From: Platycnemis pennipes
Lineage: Eukaryota > Arthropoda > Insecta > Odonata > Platycnemididae
Length of the DNA: 64,000 bases
NCBI GenBank assembly: GCA_933228895.1
Contig: OW121851.1
Span: 109,947,271 to 110,011,270 of the forward strand
Direction: 5' to 3'
The notes beneath the pieces were generated by a model. The model made no database searches, was not told the origin of the DNA, and saw only the letters and a list, made by a program, of their open reading frames with translations. Each line of letters opens with the position of its first letter. The stretch's first letter is position 1. Made by a program: the position numbers and the translations under genes. Positions 11,574 to 22,088 of this stretch are shown here, one piece after another.

Positions 11574-12550
11574 AACGAGAGAGCAGAGTATATATTTCGT
11601 TGATGCCAAACATAGAATTGACCCAAGGTACATGCATTGTCCGGCATGCAATAGCTTTCCGTCACGTTTCCGCGCCGTTGAAAATGTTCACTTTTTAAGT
11701 ATTTGGATGAATAATGTTAGTAATTTTTTCATCGAACAGTTCAAAACATGTACCCCAGGAGTTATGGACTCTTGCTTATGGCAGAGGATAAAGAAAATTA
11801 CACAATTTTGTGAAGTTGGAACTTTGCCCAGAGGGATTTAGGTAATAATGAATAGCTGGTCGTATTCACCAAACTTCCAGCATTCACGAACTTAGCAACT
11901 TATTTAATGAATTAATATTCTCCTCCTTTAAGAAAATAAGTTGGTTTCAGTGTTGTGTGACGGTTGGAAGTAGCTGGAAGTGTTAGTCAACTGAAGGCGA
12001 CATGGTAGGAGACAGCTCCCAGAAACTCTTCGTTGTTCCCCCCACCCTTTCGGTGAAGTCCTTGCAATTTGACGGTAACTGAATAAATTGCCTTCCTGAG
12101 AGAGTCTTCCTCTCTCAGATATACTTAATTTCTCAAAAGTTTCTTGCAATAGTGTCATGAAATCCGTTTCAGAAACTCAAAACTACATTGATAACAAATT
12201 CAATCTCTTGGGATAAAGATCTATTCAATATGCTTCCAGAATAGAGGGCTTGTGTTCACTTTGCATAAGTACATTTACTTAAAGTAGAGTTTAATGAAGT
12301 AGAATTTAGATTATGAAGAGATTAGACGAAGATAAAAGAAGTCAGTGGACAGCTGGGTTAAACCAAACACAGGATTGCTGACAATGATGATGATAAGAAT
12401 TGAAATGCACGCATGACAATAGTTACCTTTACTTAATCACGATTCGTTACCCTTTATTTACTTTTTTTATTTTGGGCCAACATGCACGTCATACCATTCA
12501 CATATTGTGGTAACTAACATTGGATTTGACTCTTGATTTAACTGCATGCC
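11574..12550. other. gene-less stretch, nothing recognised
   Basis: Mixed-composition DNA. Short frames at 11632-11841 (+) and 11928-12158 (-) have no recognisable motifs and no splice context. Confidence 0.4.
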
Positions 12551-12650
12551 TGGTGATGTTTCACCTCCTGCCAAACACCCTTGCAGTGGTTTGCAGCATA
12601 TTATGCTGATATTGATGCCCTTAAAGTTTGGAAATTATAGAGCATACATT
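12551..12650 (+). repeat. dispersed stem-loop repeat, copy 2
   Basis: It reads GGTGATGTTTCACCTCCTGC, then CACCCTTGCAGTGGTTTGCA, then CCCTTAAAGTTTGGAAA. The last block is shared only with the copy at 13669, so these two derive from one longer unit of about 100 bp. Confidence 0.6.
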
Positions 12651-12973
12651 TTTAAACTATTATAAATCCATGTATTGCAAACTTGCCGTGAAAAAACCGC
12701 AACGGATTTATTCGCTAAACAATAGCGGAATTCCCGGTGAAGGGGAATGAATTTTTCCATGGAAATTCAAACTTTTACAGCGAGCTATGGGAAGACTACT
12801 TGACATATTTGACCTAACAAGTCGCAGATGTCTTTATCAAGTATCAGGTAAGCTGGTGGCAACAGTAAACCTTGGGGACGGGGTTAGAAACCTGGGTAAA
12901 CATTCATTAGAACCCTTATTTTGATTTTGTGTGGAAAGCATTCAAAGTTCAACTCTGTCCTCCGGATGGGACA

Positions 12974-13083
12974 TTAGTTAAGCTGTAGTCCTATTGTTCC
13001 TTGGCGCTATTTCCGACGCCGGGTTTCTTTCCACCCGCCGGGTTTTTTTCGGTTCCTTTCAATGTCCATCCTTTCACAATTCC
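12974..13083 (+). repeat. direct repeat Y, copy 1
   Basis: This 110-bp unit begins TTAGTTAAGCTGTAGTCCTA and ends CCTTTCACAATTCC. It is about 90 percent identical to 13335-13436. This copy carries an extra CGCCGGGTTTTTTTC, an internal duplication of its own GCCGGGTTTC part. The family is not recognised. Confidence 0.75.
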
Positions 13084-13334
13084 TTCTCGGTCTTAGGTGA
13101 CTTTGAGTGTGGGACAGGCTCGTAACTACCAATGAGAACTGATGCGTATGTGCTAAGTTAGCCGTATTTCTAATGACATCTGAAAAACCATAATAGAATC
13201 AGTTTTGGCCCAAGCGTAAACAGGCGTTTTTTCCTCTGTTCCTGAGTTCATTTAATTCATTTCTTTCATCAGTATGCCGTTTGATTGCAACGGTGGTGGT
13301 GTTGATTAGTAAATTTCTTTTTGTATTATTTTCT

Positions 13335-13436
13335 TTAGTTAAGCTGTAGTGCTATTGTTCCTTGGCGCTATTTCCGACGCCGGGTCTCTTTCCACCCTTC
13401 TTCGGTTCCCTTCAATGTCAATCCTTTCACAATTCC
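13335..13436 (+). repeat. direct repeat Y, copy 2
   Basis: The second copy of the 12974-13083 unit, same orientation, start to start 361 bp apart. Both copies keep TTCCTTGGCGCTATTTCCGA. The pair lies between stem-loop copies 2 and 3 and next to a tRNA-like unit, so the whole 12.5-13.8 kb block looks like nested or duplicated repeats. Confidence 0.75.
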
Positions 13437-13570
13437 GTTTTGCACAACCTTACGACTAAAGGATATTAAAATTTAAAATTAAACTCTTCTTTATTTAACC
13501 TGGGAATTTAGGACTGTACAATTTACAGATTACAAAATCACAAACATCCACGCCCCGGGCAGTGAAAATC

Positions 13571-13641
13571 CTCCCCGGGCGGGATTCGAACCCGCGATCC
13601 TGCGATCGACAAGCGAGGGATTTACCTCGCCGCCACCGGGG
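13571..13641 (-). repeat. tRNA-like sequence
   Basis: On the minus strand it starts CCCCGGTGGCGGCGAGGTAA and ends CGCCCGGGGA, so the CCCCGG/CCGGGG acceptor ends pair. The B box GGTTCGAATCC is perfect. The central stem is irregular and no anticodon can be assigned with confidence (GTC sits in the right area). It is likely a tRNA-derived SINE head or a tRNA pseudogene, but a divergent tRNA is not excluded. Confidence 0.6.
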
Positions 13642-13668
13642 TGGCAAATCGTACTTTTTCCTTTAAAT

Positions 13669-13752
13669 GCATGGTGATGTTTCACCCCTTGCCACACACC
13701 CTTGCGGTGGCTTGCATGTAAGATATTTATGTCCTTAAAGTTTGGAAAGTGG
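13669..13752 (+). repeat. dispersed stem-loop repeat, copy 3
   Basis: It contains GGTGATGTTTCACCCCTTGC, then CACACACCCTTGCGGTGGCT, then TGTCCTTAAAGTTTGGAAA. It is the closest relative of copy 2 at 12551 and carries the clearest hairpin core. Confidence 0.65.
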
Positions 13753-14474
13753 AGCCGGCAAATCGTACATTTGTGGCAACGGGGAGTTATTACACAACCA
13801 TTTTTCCCTGTGAGCTATGGCATATTTCTTATATTGAGTTCTAATATGGAAAAGTACCTTGCAGCGTGAATTTTGCCTCCTTCTATTTGAGCCAGTCAAT
13901 TTCATTGCCCGCGGTAGCCATATCGTGTTGGTCTAGCAAACCCAAAGTTTTCCGGATTAAATCCAAACTCGTGCATCTATATCATTTTAGCCAAAGGATA
14001 TGTCTCAGGTTAGGCGGTTAGATTTACTTTTGTTAGTTGGAGCTCCTTTAAAACATATAGATCACCTCTACCGCTACCTTTAGCCAAACGCTCCTGCTTG
14101 GCTACAAACCGTGATGAAAAGCATGGAAATGCATTGAAATCATCTCTATGATTATTGCAACTTGAACGTTTTCCCACAACTTTTTTTAGGTTTCAACATT
14201 CTGAGCCCCTTGAGTTGGTAACCTCTCCCCAGCTTTCGTAAAATTCGCCCGTTATTCTCCCGAGATCCGGCCTCTCTTAACATGCGGGCATTTATTCTAG
14301 GCCAACGAGGCTCGGTTCTACTGGATTCGCTTACCGAATTCAGATATGACCTTGTGGGATGAATCGAGTTGTCAGTGGAACGGAGGGATAAGTTTTTTGT
14401 CCACCGAAGGATGCCGAACACTGAAATGGCATTAGTGGAGTTGCTCCACTCGGGGAATAAGGAACGTGACTTAC
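13753..14474. other. gene-less stretch with a weak tRNA-like segment
   Basis: 13910-13975 reads GCCCGCGGTAGCCATATCGT and then GGATTAAATCC, a weak A-box/B-box pair that may be a degraded tRNA-like SINE head. From about 14210 the DNA becomes richer in CpG. Nothing else was recognised. Confidence 0.35.
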
Positions 14475-14554
14475 CTCAGACGACGCCTGAGGAGCTGCGG
14501 AGTGTGGAAACTGGCCGAAGGACTCTTACTAGGGGACAACACTTCCCTTGCCAT
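14475..14554 (-). CDS. possible short first coding exon
   Basis: On the minus strand an ATG in a fair context (GGGATGG) opens 26 codons plus two bases, then meets CTGAG/GTAAGT, a perfect donor. The peptide begins MAREVLSPSKSPSASF and is basic and Ser/Pro-rich, unlike the AT-driven frames around it. The surrounding 14430-14700 is CpG-richer. I recognise no family, and a donor this good is expected by chance once or twice in 64 kb. No next exon was found. Treat it as a candidate only. Confidence 0.2.
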
Positions 14555-15789
14555 CCCGGCTCGTTCCCCTTGGTGGAAATTCTCGGGCAATGGCGGATCG
14601 ATTCAATTATCGCCGGCAGTGTTGCACTTGTGTTCCGTTTCTCCGTCAGAACTCTCCGAAAGGCGAAGCATTTTTCCCAATTCGCCCGCGAGCGCTTTAA
14701 AATTTATGCTGTCATCAGCAACTAAGTGGAATTGTTTCAAAATAAAAGACTTAGGCGCTTGACCTCCACTGCCATTTTTAACCAAACACTGTGTTGCACA
14801 CAAAATAAATATGTTGGGAAAAAAGCATTTTATCTTAATCAATGGCGAAATTATAATATCAGTACGCGGTTTGGACTTCTTGGTTTATTCCGTATTTCAA
14901 AACCTTTACTGCCACCAGAGATTAGTTTATATGATAGAAGAGTAGCATGTTTGCTGAAAACTCATGGTATATTCAAGTGTACCCTTCACCGACTGTATAG
15001 TTAGACGGGTATTAGTGTTACCAACTATTTTTCCATAGTGATCTGTAATTGGGGGCGCTAGTTTTAGCCCTCTTTTGAAACACTGCATATTTTGATCTAA
15101 TATTTTTAATCAGGTGATAGAAATATAGCTGCAAGTGTCAAAATTGAAAAGTTAATTTCCTCTTAGCAAATATAGCCTCTTGCGCAATGCCCAATTTTCA
15201 TCACACTTTATAAGAAAATGGCATGCGTCAATATTCGAGATAGTTGCAAGTATCATATCGGTGCTAATTATTTTTATTCTATCAATAGATACCAGGAAGT
15301 CAAAACACATTGCTCAATCCCCAGACGAACGGTGAGTAAATCTTCTCAGAGAGAGCTCTCAAAGAAACAGAGCCACGAAGTTATAAAGAGAATTACTTCA
15401 AACTGCTTATTATTAGTGCTATTATCCTAAATGTATATGTAAATACTACTAAGCATAAATCTAATACATATACTACTAAGCGATCATCGGTAAATTTCGT
15501 TAGGTAGCCCTTTGATCATTTGTAGGGACAAGTGTGGGGATTTTATGGGGAAGCCTGCTAAATGATATTTCTACTAACTCTAACATTTCAATATCATGTG
15601 TCTAGTATTTCAAACGTTAAATATCTACTTCTCTTATCTTATGGAAAGATGAAGAAGAAGGCATGTCACCGATCACCGTCTTCGCTATTCACCATGTTCA
15701 AGTTAAATCTCCTCCGGGCCCTGTTTGTAGAAAGAGTATTATTGTGTATTTATTCTCTAGCAGAAAATATAGATAGAATCCATATCTAC
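14555..15789. other. gene-less stretch with a CTCF-like half site
   Basis: 14555-14720 is GC-richer and the rest AT-rich. GGGGGCGCTAG at 15051-15061 resembles a CTCF core. Several 60-118 codon frames lie here without motifs. ACG/GTGAGT near 15331 is a possible donor without coding context. Confidence 0.35.
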
Positions 15790-15845
15790 CTTATAACCTG
15801 CAAGTCGCCCCTCGGGTGTGTAGCAGGGGGTGACTCCATCACAGT
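15790..15845 (-). repeat. dispersed stem-loop repeat, copy 4
   Basis: Inverted copy: ACCTGCAAGTCGCCCCTCGG followed by GTGTGTAGCAGGGGGTGACT. Compensating differences between the two halves relative to other copies would favour a selected or hairpin-generated structure, but these should be tested on many copies. Confidence 0.55.
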
Positions 15846-18097
15846 AATGAATTGTTTAAGAGTTAAAAATAAAAGTTCGACTAGCTAAACCACTGATTTC
15901 AATATTAACTCAAATAAATCCACCCTGTGAACAGGTGGGTGAAATATTTCTCATACCTCAAACTAAATACATACGGAACAGTCCAAAATTTTTTTAAAAA
16001 ATAATTCTGGTATGAATCGAAGAATCAATGATATGCCTTACATATTACGCTCATGTGCCTTAAATTAATGTATCATTCAGACATAATGTAAATTCATCTA
16101 AATGATATGACGTCCAAATATGTTATCACTAATTTCGTTGTAATTTATTTTTGACTTGTATGCGGAAAAAGACACTGTGTACTTCTCTCTCTCTCTCTTT
16201 CCCTATTACTACCTTTCTACTTATGTAACTATTATTAGTTCAGGATATTATGCACCTTTAATACATTAAGAATTCAGAAACGATGTCCCGCTAACATTTG
16301 TGAAAGCCCGTATTCAAACCGGGATCAGAATATTTGTTTGGGTCACCTTCACTATATTTTACTCTGATTATAATATGCATTCACAAGCAACATACCGAAC
16401 GCCTTTTTTCACTTCAGAATCGCACCGAACCCTCTTTCTATTTGGTTTGAAAACAGCCTATGCTGACGGAGGTTCTGGAATCCCGTGTTGATTGCGGGAG
16501 AGACGAGGCTCAGGAGGAGTGGATTCAGGAGACGCAGGCAACTTGGCTTGACATTTGCAGACGGGCGGTGAAGAAAAGAAATTGGAAAAAGGGGACTTAG
16601 GTGGGATTTTCTCCGAGAGGGCGATTGAGAGAGAGAGAGGGATGTAGGGGAGCAGGAGAAAATGGGAGAAAGTTTTCGGTCGATCCCTCTCGCCTTCGTC
16701 ATCTTCATGAGAGCTGAAGGGAAGGGAAGCCGGAGTTTCCTCTCTCCGAGTTTGGGTGTCGAGGTGCTATCTTGACGATTCTGACAGTCGTCGCTTATCT
16801 CCAGGTGGGACTGGCGCCCTTATCTTCGTCGGTAGCTGCTGCGATCCCCGGGGCTATTAGCAAAACATCCCTACCATGTCATCCGTGCAAAATCTGTGCA
16901 GGGTGAGATCGAAGATTTGAGGGGTACCTGGCAAAATAATTCTCTCTCTCTAGTGAAATTGAGAATTTCCTGCACGTTTCGGATTCGTTTAGCCAAACAA
17001 TGACTTAGTAGGCGCACATGATCTGCCTTTGTTTCCCTTCCTTGTTTCTCTTCGAGTTTTAAGTCTATCGTAGGCAGTAAACTCGTATTTTGATAAAACT
17101 TTACTATTTTAAAAAACGTTTTATGTAACGGGTATATAGATCCTTTAAAAAATATTTTTATCATTTCCAATGTGTGTGCAACAAGGGTAGGTACGGCATG
17201 GCATGACATATATTTTCTCTAAATATTATTGTTTTAATATTTATGTTACTTGAAAATGCCAATTTAAACAAAGCGCATGACACACTGGCCCAGGAGGGGT
17301 AAATTCGTTGCCAGTTAATATTAAGGTGTCCTTTTCTAATTCCACCTGGAGAGGATATTTACTGCCCGTAGCATGGAAGTGCGTGTATTTCATTTGATTA
17401 ACCATAAGCGAGGACTGTGTACCCCTTTATCCACTAATAAACAAAGTTCTCATTATTATTCCTTTTACTTTCTTACCTCCGAAGTATGAAAGTAATGTAA
17501 TTGTTAATATGCGATGGAATCTCTTCTAACTGCATCTCAGTCTTGATTTTTTATCAGTTAGAACGTTCCAAAAGAGTTTCTAATTTTAATCTGTCCCTTA
17601 CCTCATATTCAAAAAGCAAATTAACAAGAAGTTAGCTTTAGCAACAATACTCTCACGTGATGGCCTCATATTAATTCTTTGACTTCGAGATTGGCTTAGA
17701 CTACGCAACGATGAAGTGAAATCTATTTTACGTCGTCTGCTTTCACTGTAATATAAAGACAGCAAACTGATCCACGCATTGTACCCAGGGAGAGGATGAA
17801 TACCCCTTCCATGCCTTGTGCAAATCCATTCATATACACTTGAACACCATTCCAGTGTTTTATTAAGAATAAGCCTCTAGCAGCTTCATAGTCGTAATTA
17901 AAACTCTGGTTTTCAAATCCATATAAACTTACGTAACCGTGATAGTGGAATACGACACTATACTTGCTCGCTCTTAATATGGGCTCTAAATGCGCAGTGC
18001 AGTATTCCTGTGAATGTATCGTTGAACTATTGACCTCAGGCTCCAAGTTTCAACCGTAAGTGTCCAAAATAGGCCAAACTTGGGTATTTCCAATTAA
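15846..18097. other. gene-less stretch with simple repeats and a GC-richer patch
   Basis: CT microsatellite at 16183-16200 and GA microsatellite at 16627-16640. 16490-16870 is purine-rich and GC-richer on the plus strand. A 107-codon minus frame (18046-17723) opens at TTG just after a TGA; it has no plausible acceptor and no recognised domain. Nothing else was recognised. Confidence 0.35.
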
Positions 18098-18211
18098 AAC
18101 TCACTCAATATGCAATAGCAGAATTTCCACAAGGGAAAAAACACCTCAACCGGGAATAAAACCCGGGCCCCTGATTTCCGGCCAGGTACTCCATCAGTTA
18201 AGCTACAGGGA
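18098..18211 (-). repeat. tRNA-derived SINE family 2, copy 1
   Basis: On the minus strand it starts CCCTGTAGCTTAACTGATGG (A box TAGCTTAACTGATGG). It continues CTGGCCGGAAATCAGGGGCC and a B-box relic, GGTTTTATTCCC. The tail TTTTTTCCCTTGTGGAAATT leads to CTGCTATTG. The same head and tail occur at 37489-37583 and 37681-37790, which defines a family. Confidence 0.7.
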
Positions 18212-19155
18212 ATTCCTTCTCCCCTGTGGAATTGTGGAACGCTTGTGCATTTTCTGCCGGTGGCTCCACAAAGGTATTCGCCTATTGTTCGTAACCCTTG
18301 AATTCACTCTATGTGATTTGTTCTCCACCAAAACTTTCCGGGAAACCAATGCTGGCTCTAGAAAGTAGCCGAATCTATCCTGGCGCATAACATTTACTCT
18401 CATTAAAGCTGAACTTGGTTAATTTTTTCATCCCCAGTTTTACCTACCATCGCGTTCAAGGAAGGGATTGGATTACTAATGGAATTGAATAACGCCTTCA
18501 CATATCGGTATTTGATTTGGAAATCATGGCCATAATGAGCTCGTAATACCAGTAAACTGTTACAAATCGTTATCAAAAATATCGTTTATTTGTAGTCGAT
18601 AAAAGAAAAGGATGTGAGGAATGCAAGAGAATTTTGGACGCGGAGACGATTTCATTAATGTCCATCGCAAAGCCAGTTCACTGAATGTGGACCACAAAAC
18701 GACGCACATTTTGCAAAGAACGTAACTTCTTGCAATTCATTATCTTTTAGCGTCATAATTAGGCGCAACGTTTTTGCTGAAGTCGCCGAGTTATTCCGTG
18801 CCTTTTCACTAAGGCTTGTTTTATACGCCGGGTTTTATCGCCTGTTTGCAACTACGTATTTCCTCTCACATCTCAGTTTTCTTACAGAAGCTTTAGAGCG
18901 GATACCGTCGTGCCTTTCCGGGGCTAAACTTTTATACGAGCAGCCAACTGAGACGATGAGTACGGCAAACAAAAGTTTGCTAATCAACAGACCGAAGCAT
19001 TTTCCTCAGGACGCCTGTAAACTTTGTCTTTCTCCTCGTTATTTTGTCCACTATTATTTCCTCTTCCGTCTTTTTTTTAGCGTTGTATCCACTTTCCTTA
19101 CTCACTTCGATACTAGTAGATCCACTTCATATATATTTTGTGGACCTTATTTCTT
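18212..19155. other. gene-less stretch, nothing recognised
   Basis: Mixed composition, short frames only, no motif or repeat recognised. Confidence 0.4.
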
Positions 19156-19243
19156 TAGGTGAACCCTGGTCGAACAGCACCCATATGGTGTACACCCGTG
19201 GGTGTTGGACACACCCATGGGTGTTGTTTGACCGGGGAAACCA
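19156..19243. repeat. imperfect palindrome with ACACCC/GGGTGT repeats
   Basis: The left half reads CCCTGGTCGAACAGCACCCA and the right half, on the complement, CCCCGGTCAAACAACACCCA. Between them lie ACACCCGTGGGTGT and ACACCCATGGGTGT, each itself palindromic. The whole can fold into one long hairpin. A very small MITE or hairpin repeat is likely. Confidence 0.55.
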
Positions 19244-20146
19244 AACTCATTTTCTCAGAACAAGATAAAAAAACTAAGTCAATGATGTGCTGGGCCTTGT
19301 TAAAATCAGTATTTTGCCCGTAGCCATTCGAAGCCTGATTGCCGAAATGATCTCTTATGAGAAGCACTGTGCTCGTTGGAATGCGAGAGTATACGGAATG
19401 TATACTCTCTTTCCTTCGTCAGTTTTTTATGAGAACGGAAACGCGATAAAAGAGTGTAATTTTTTTCCTTGAAATATGATCCTGGTCGTAGATCTCATTT
19501 TAGTATTTGATGAAGGGCGTGTAGTACATGAATATTTTAATTTCTTTAAAATTTTGTGGAGGATTAACGTTGTCCATTTGTTTTTCATGATTAGATTAAG
19601 TTGGGTACAAAACTAATTACAGTCACCTGGTTTTTCCTTCGGAGACTCGGAGCTGACCTCAGGTCTCGAAGACATTAATCCTTGGAGTGCATTTTCAGTG
19701 ATGGTGAAACTGAATTTCAATGTTTTCGCTTGCATAATAATTTCTTGCCTCAACTCTTTTCGTGACCATGGCATCTTCTTTATGCTCATATTCATTTCAT
19801 AAAACTGGATGTGCTTAACATTTTTCAATGCGATATTAATGATTACGCTTTGATGTGTTCCTCGGGGGAAGACTCACTTTATTCCATTCCATTTCCGATT
19901 ATGGTGCTCCACTCATTTAACGATCTCTCAGGTGAATTAGATCACCAAGTTTCTCCATTTTTCTTCCCCTCATTTACCTAACTCATTGGTTGGGTAATAT
20001 TTCCGCTCGCTCGGACTCTGGTGTGATTTTATCATCTTCATTCAGGTGGGTTTTTGCTCTCTCCTTCTCTCTTTTCGTTATGCCACGTTCCGCAGTTAAT
20101 CTCAAAAAGAATCCCCACCCTTTAAAGCGATGACCTCAACAGCCAC
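19244..20146. other. gene-less stretch, nothing recognised
   Basis: No coding, RNA or repeat pattern was recognised. Confidence 0.4.
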
Positions 20147-20185
20147 ATCCCCTTCCACACACCCTTGCAGTGATGCACAAGATGC
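20147..20185 (+). repeat. dispersed stem-loop repeat, partial copy 5
   Basis: CATCCCCTTCCACACACCCT followed by TGCAGTGATGCA. It matches the CCCCTGCCACACACCCTTGC core, but the closing arm is degraded. Confidence 0.4.
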
Positions 20186-22025
20186 TTCCCAGATTAATCA
20201 CCCTCTGTCAGGGTAACAGTACTATTTTCTGAGTTTTTGGTCCAGAAGTGTTTACCTGAATGATTTCCGGCTTCACAATGATTCCGCTAAGGTTAAAGGT
20301 ATTTATTTCGTTTTATTATATTATTTGACCTCGCGGAAGAGAATATGTCATACGTAGGGGTACCTCCATCTTTTCATGTCGTTTGCGATTGCCATCCTCA
20401 TAAATAGATTCACCATTGGCCTCAAGAAATCTTTTCGTAATATTTTTCAAGTTTAATCACAGTCATTGAAATGCCTTCAAACTGAGTAATGTAATTTCTT
20501 TGCCAAATAACTAAGGACTCGATGGAGTACACATCTTATTCTTAACTTACTTAACTTCACTATAGTTATTGAATGCCTTTATAGTACATTATTATTACTC
20601 GAGCTCATTGCGCAATTAATTCGTCGTGTTTTACAAAACAAACGCTTTGCTCATAATAAAAATGTTCACTTCCTGATCCTTCCTCCATATCCTTCCGCAT
20701 AGCTTGGCGGCCTATTTTGCCCTTTGAGTTTAAAACATTTGAGCACTTTGATCGTTAATAAAAAAATATCCTCACGATAACAAGTTGGTAAATTTTGAGT
20801 GATTTCAGTATAGTTAAAGTGGAATTGCAACGCTCGCAGTGGGCTAATTTTGTAAGCAGATCCGTCGATAAAATTACGGAACTAGGCAATGTGATCATTG
20901 GCGGTCATCCAGTGATGTAATTGGAAAAGATACCACCATCAAGTTGAAGTCCCAGGAGTGTACTTCCGGGAATGATGAAAATTAACGCCAGTGATAATGA
21001 AGAGAAAGAAAATTGTCTCATTCGGAGGGAATTTGAAATTAACTTCATCTTCCAAAGCTGCTTGGGAACCAGGGCCCACTATTTTATTATTTTTATTTAA
21101 TTTTCTCGACCTCTTTCGTAGATTCTCGGGAAAAAATTCTTGTGACCCCCGCATCGTCCTTCCTGGCTCACCTTCCCTTCATTGTACTCACACACATACA
21201 CACACACACACCTACAAAATTTTATGGAGAAAGAGAGAGATGGGGAGGTTAGAGAGAAGGCGTTAATTATCTTATCTGTTGCCGCTTTTTCACAAGGAAA
21301 TGCATCGCAGCAACCGATTTTTCTCTCTATCCCGCCTTCTACGTCCGAGGCTCCCCCGCCCCTCCGTTCGAAGCACTTCAAAGTTCTTTCCATTAATTAC
21401 CATCCCATCTACCCCTCCCAAACCACGGAAAAACCATTGCCGCCGTTGAATATCCCCTTCCTTTGCGATTCCCACATCGTTTCCACCCCCCCCCCCCCCA
21501 ACCCACTAAAACACCTCTCTTCCTCAATTAATTTCGGTTCAAACGCAGCACAAACGTCTTCCCTCCTATATTGTTCAATCAGACCACAGAACTTCTTCTC
21601 TTCTTTATTTCCCTGGAATCTGAATTTGCCGCCTACTCTTCTTCTTCGGCCATCTCCTATTTCATCCCCGTCATCCTAACTGACTCCTTAAAGTTTACGG
21701 CCGATTTACGACTTCTTCTGGAGGGTGGAATAGGAAAAGAAGGTTGAGTTGGGGACAGGATGCTTTGATACAGGTTCTAAACCCGTCAGTGATGGAGATT
21801 TTTCATTGGTAATTGGTGGATTAAAATGTTTGTGTTATCCATAAATTAGCGACCCTAACATCTCTCAATCCGATCACTCACTTGAGAATAGTGACTGGTA
21901 TTGTAATAGTCATATACCTCATACTCTCATTTCGCAATGCGACATCATTGGCATACATGGGAATGATTATTTCTCAAAGCCATATATATCTTTGCTTCAT
22001 ACATCAACCAGGGTTGCAGACGGTT
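20186..22025. other. gene-less stretch with simple repeats
   Basis: (CA)n at 21188-21212 and a run of about 14 C at 21486-21499. 21280-21680 is C-rich and produces a 165-codon plus frame (21182-21679) that is Pro/Ser/His-rich low complexity, not a recognisable protein. Nothing else was recognised. Confidence 0.4.
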
Positions 22026-22088
22026 TAGTGATAGCCCAATGGTTACTACTGGACTCTTGACTGGGGATATCGAGTTTAATTCTCCCTT
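22026..22088 (+). repeat. tRNA-like segment, degraded
   Basis: GATAGCCCAATGGTTACTAC fits an A box and GAGTTTAATTC lies where a B box should be, about 35 bases on. The acceptor ends do not clearly pair. It may be a relic SINE head. Confidence 0.4.

Noticed and set aside
17723..18046. 107-codon minus frame starting EPEVNSS with YSVVFHYHGY, briefly thought to be a zinc carboxypeptidase exon
   Set aside because: The spacing from EPE to the His motif does not fit M14 enzymes, the frame opens at TTG just after TGA, and no acceptor precedes it.
21182..21679. 165-codon plus-strand frame
   Set aside because: It begins in a CA microsatellite, crosses a C homopolymer and is low complexity, so the frame follows from composition.
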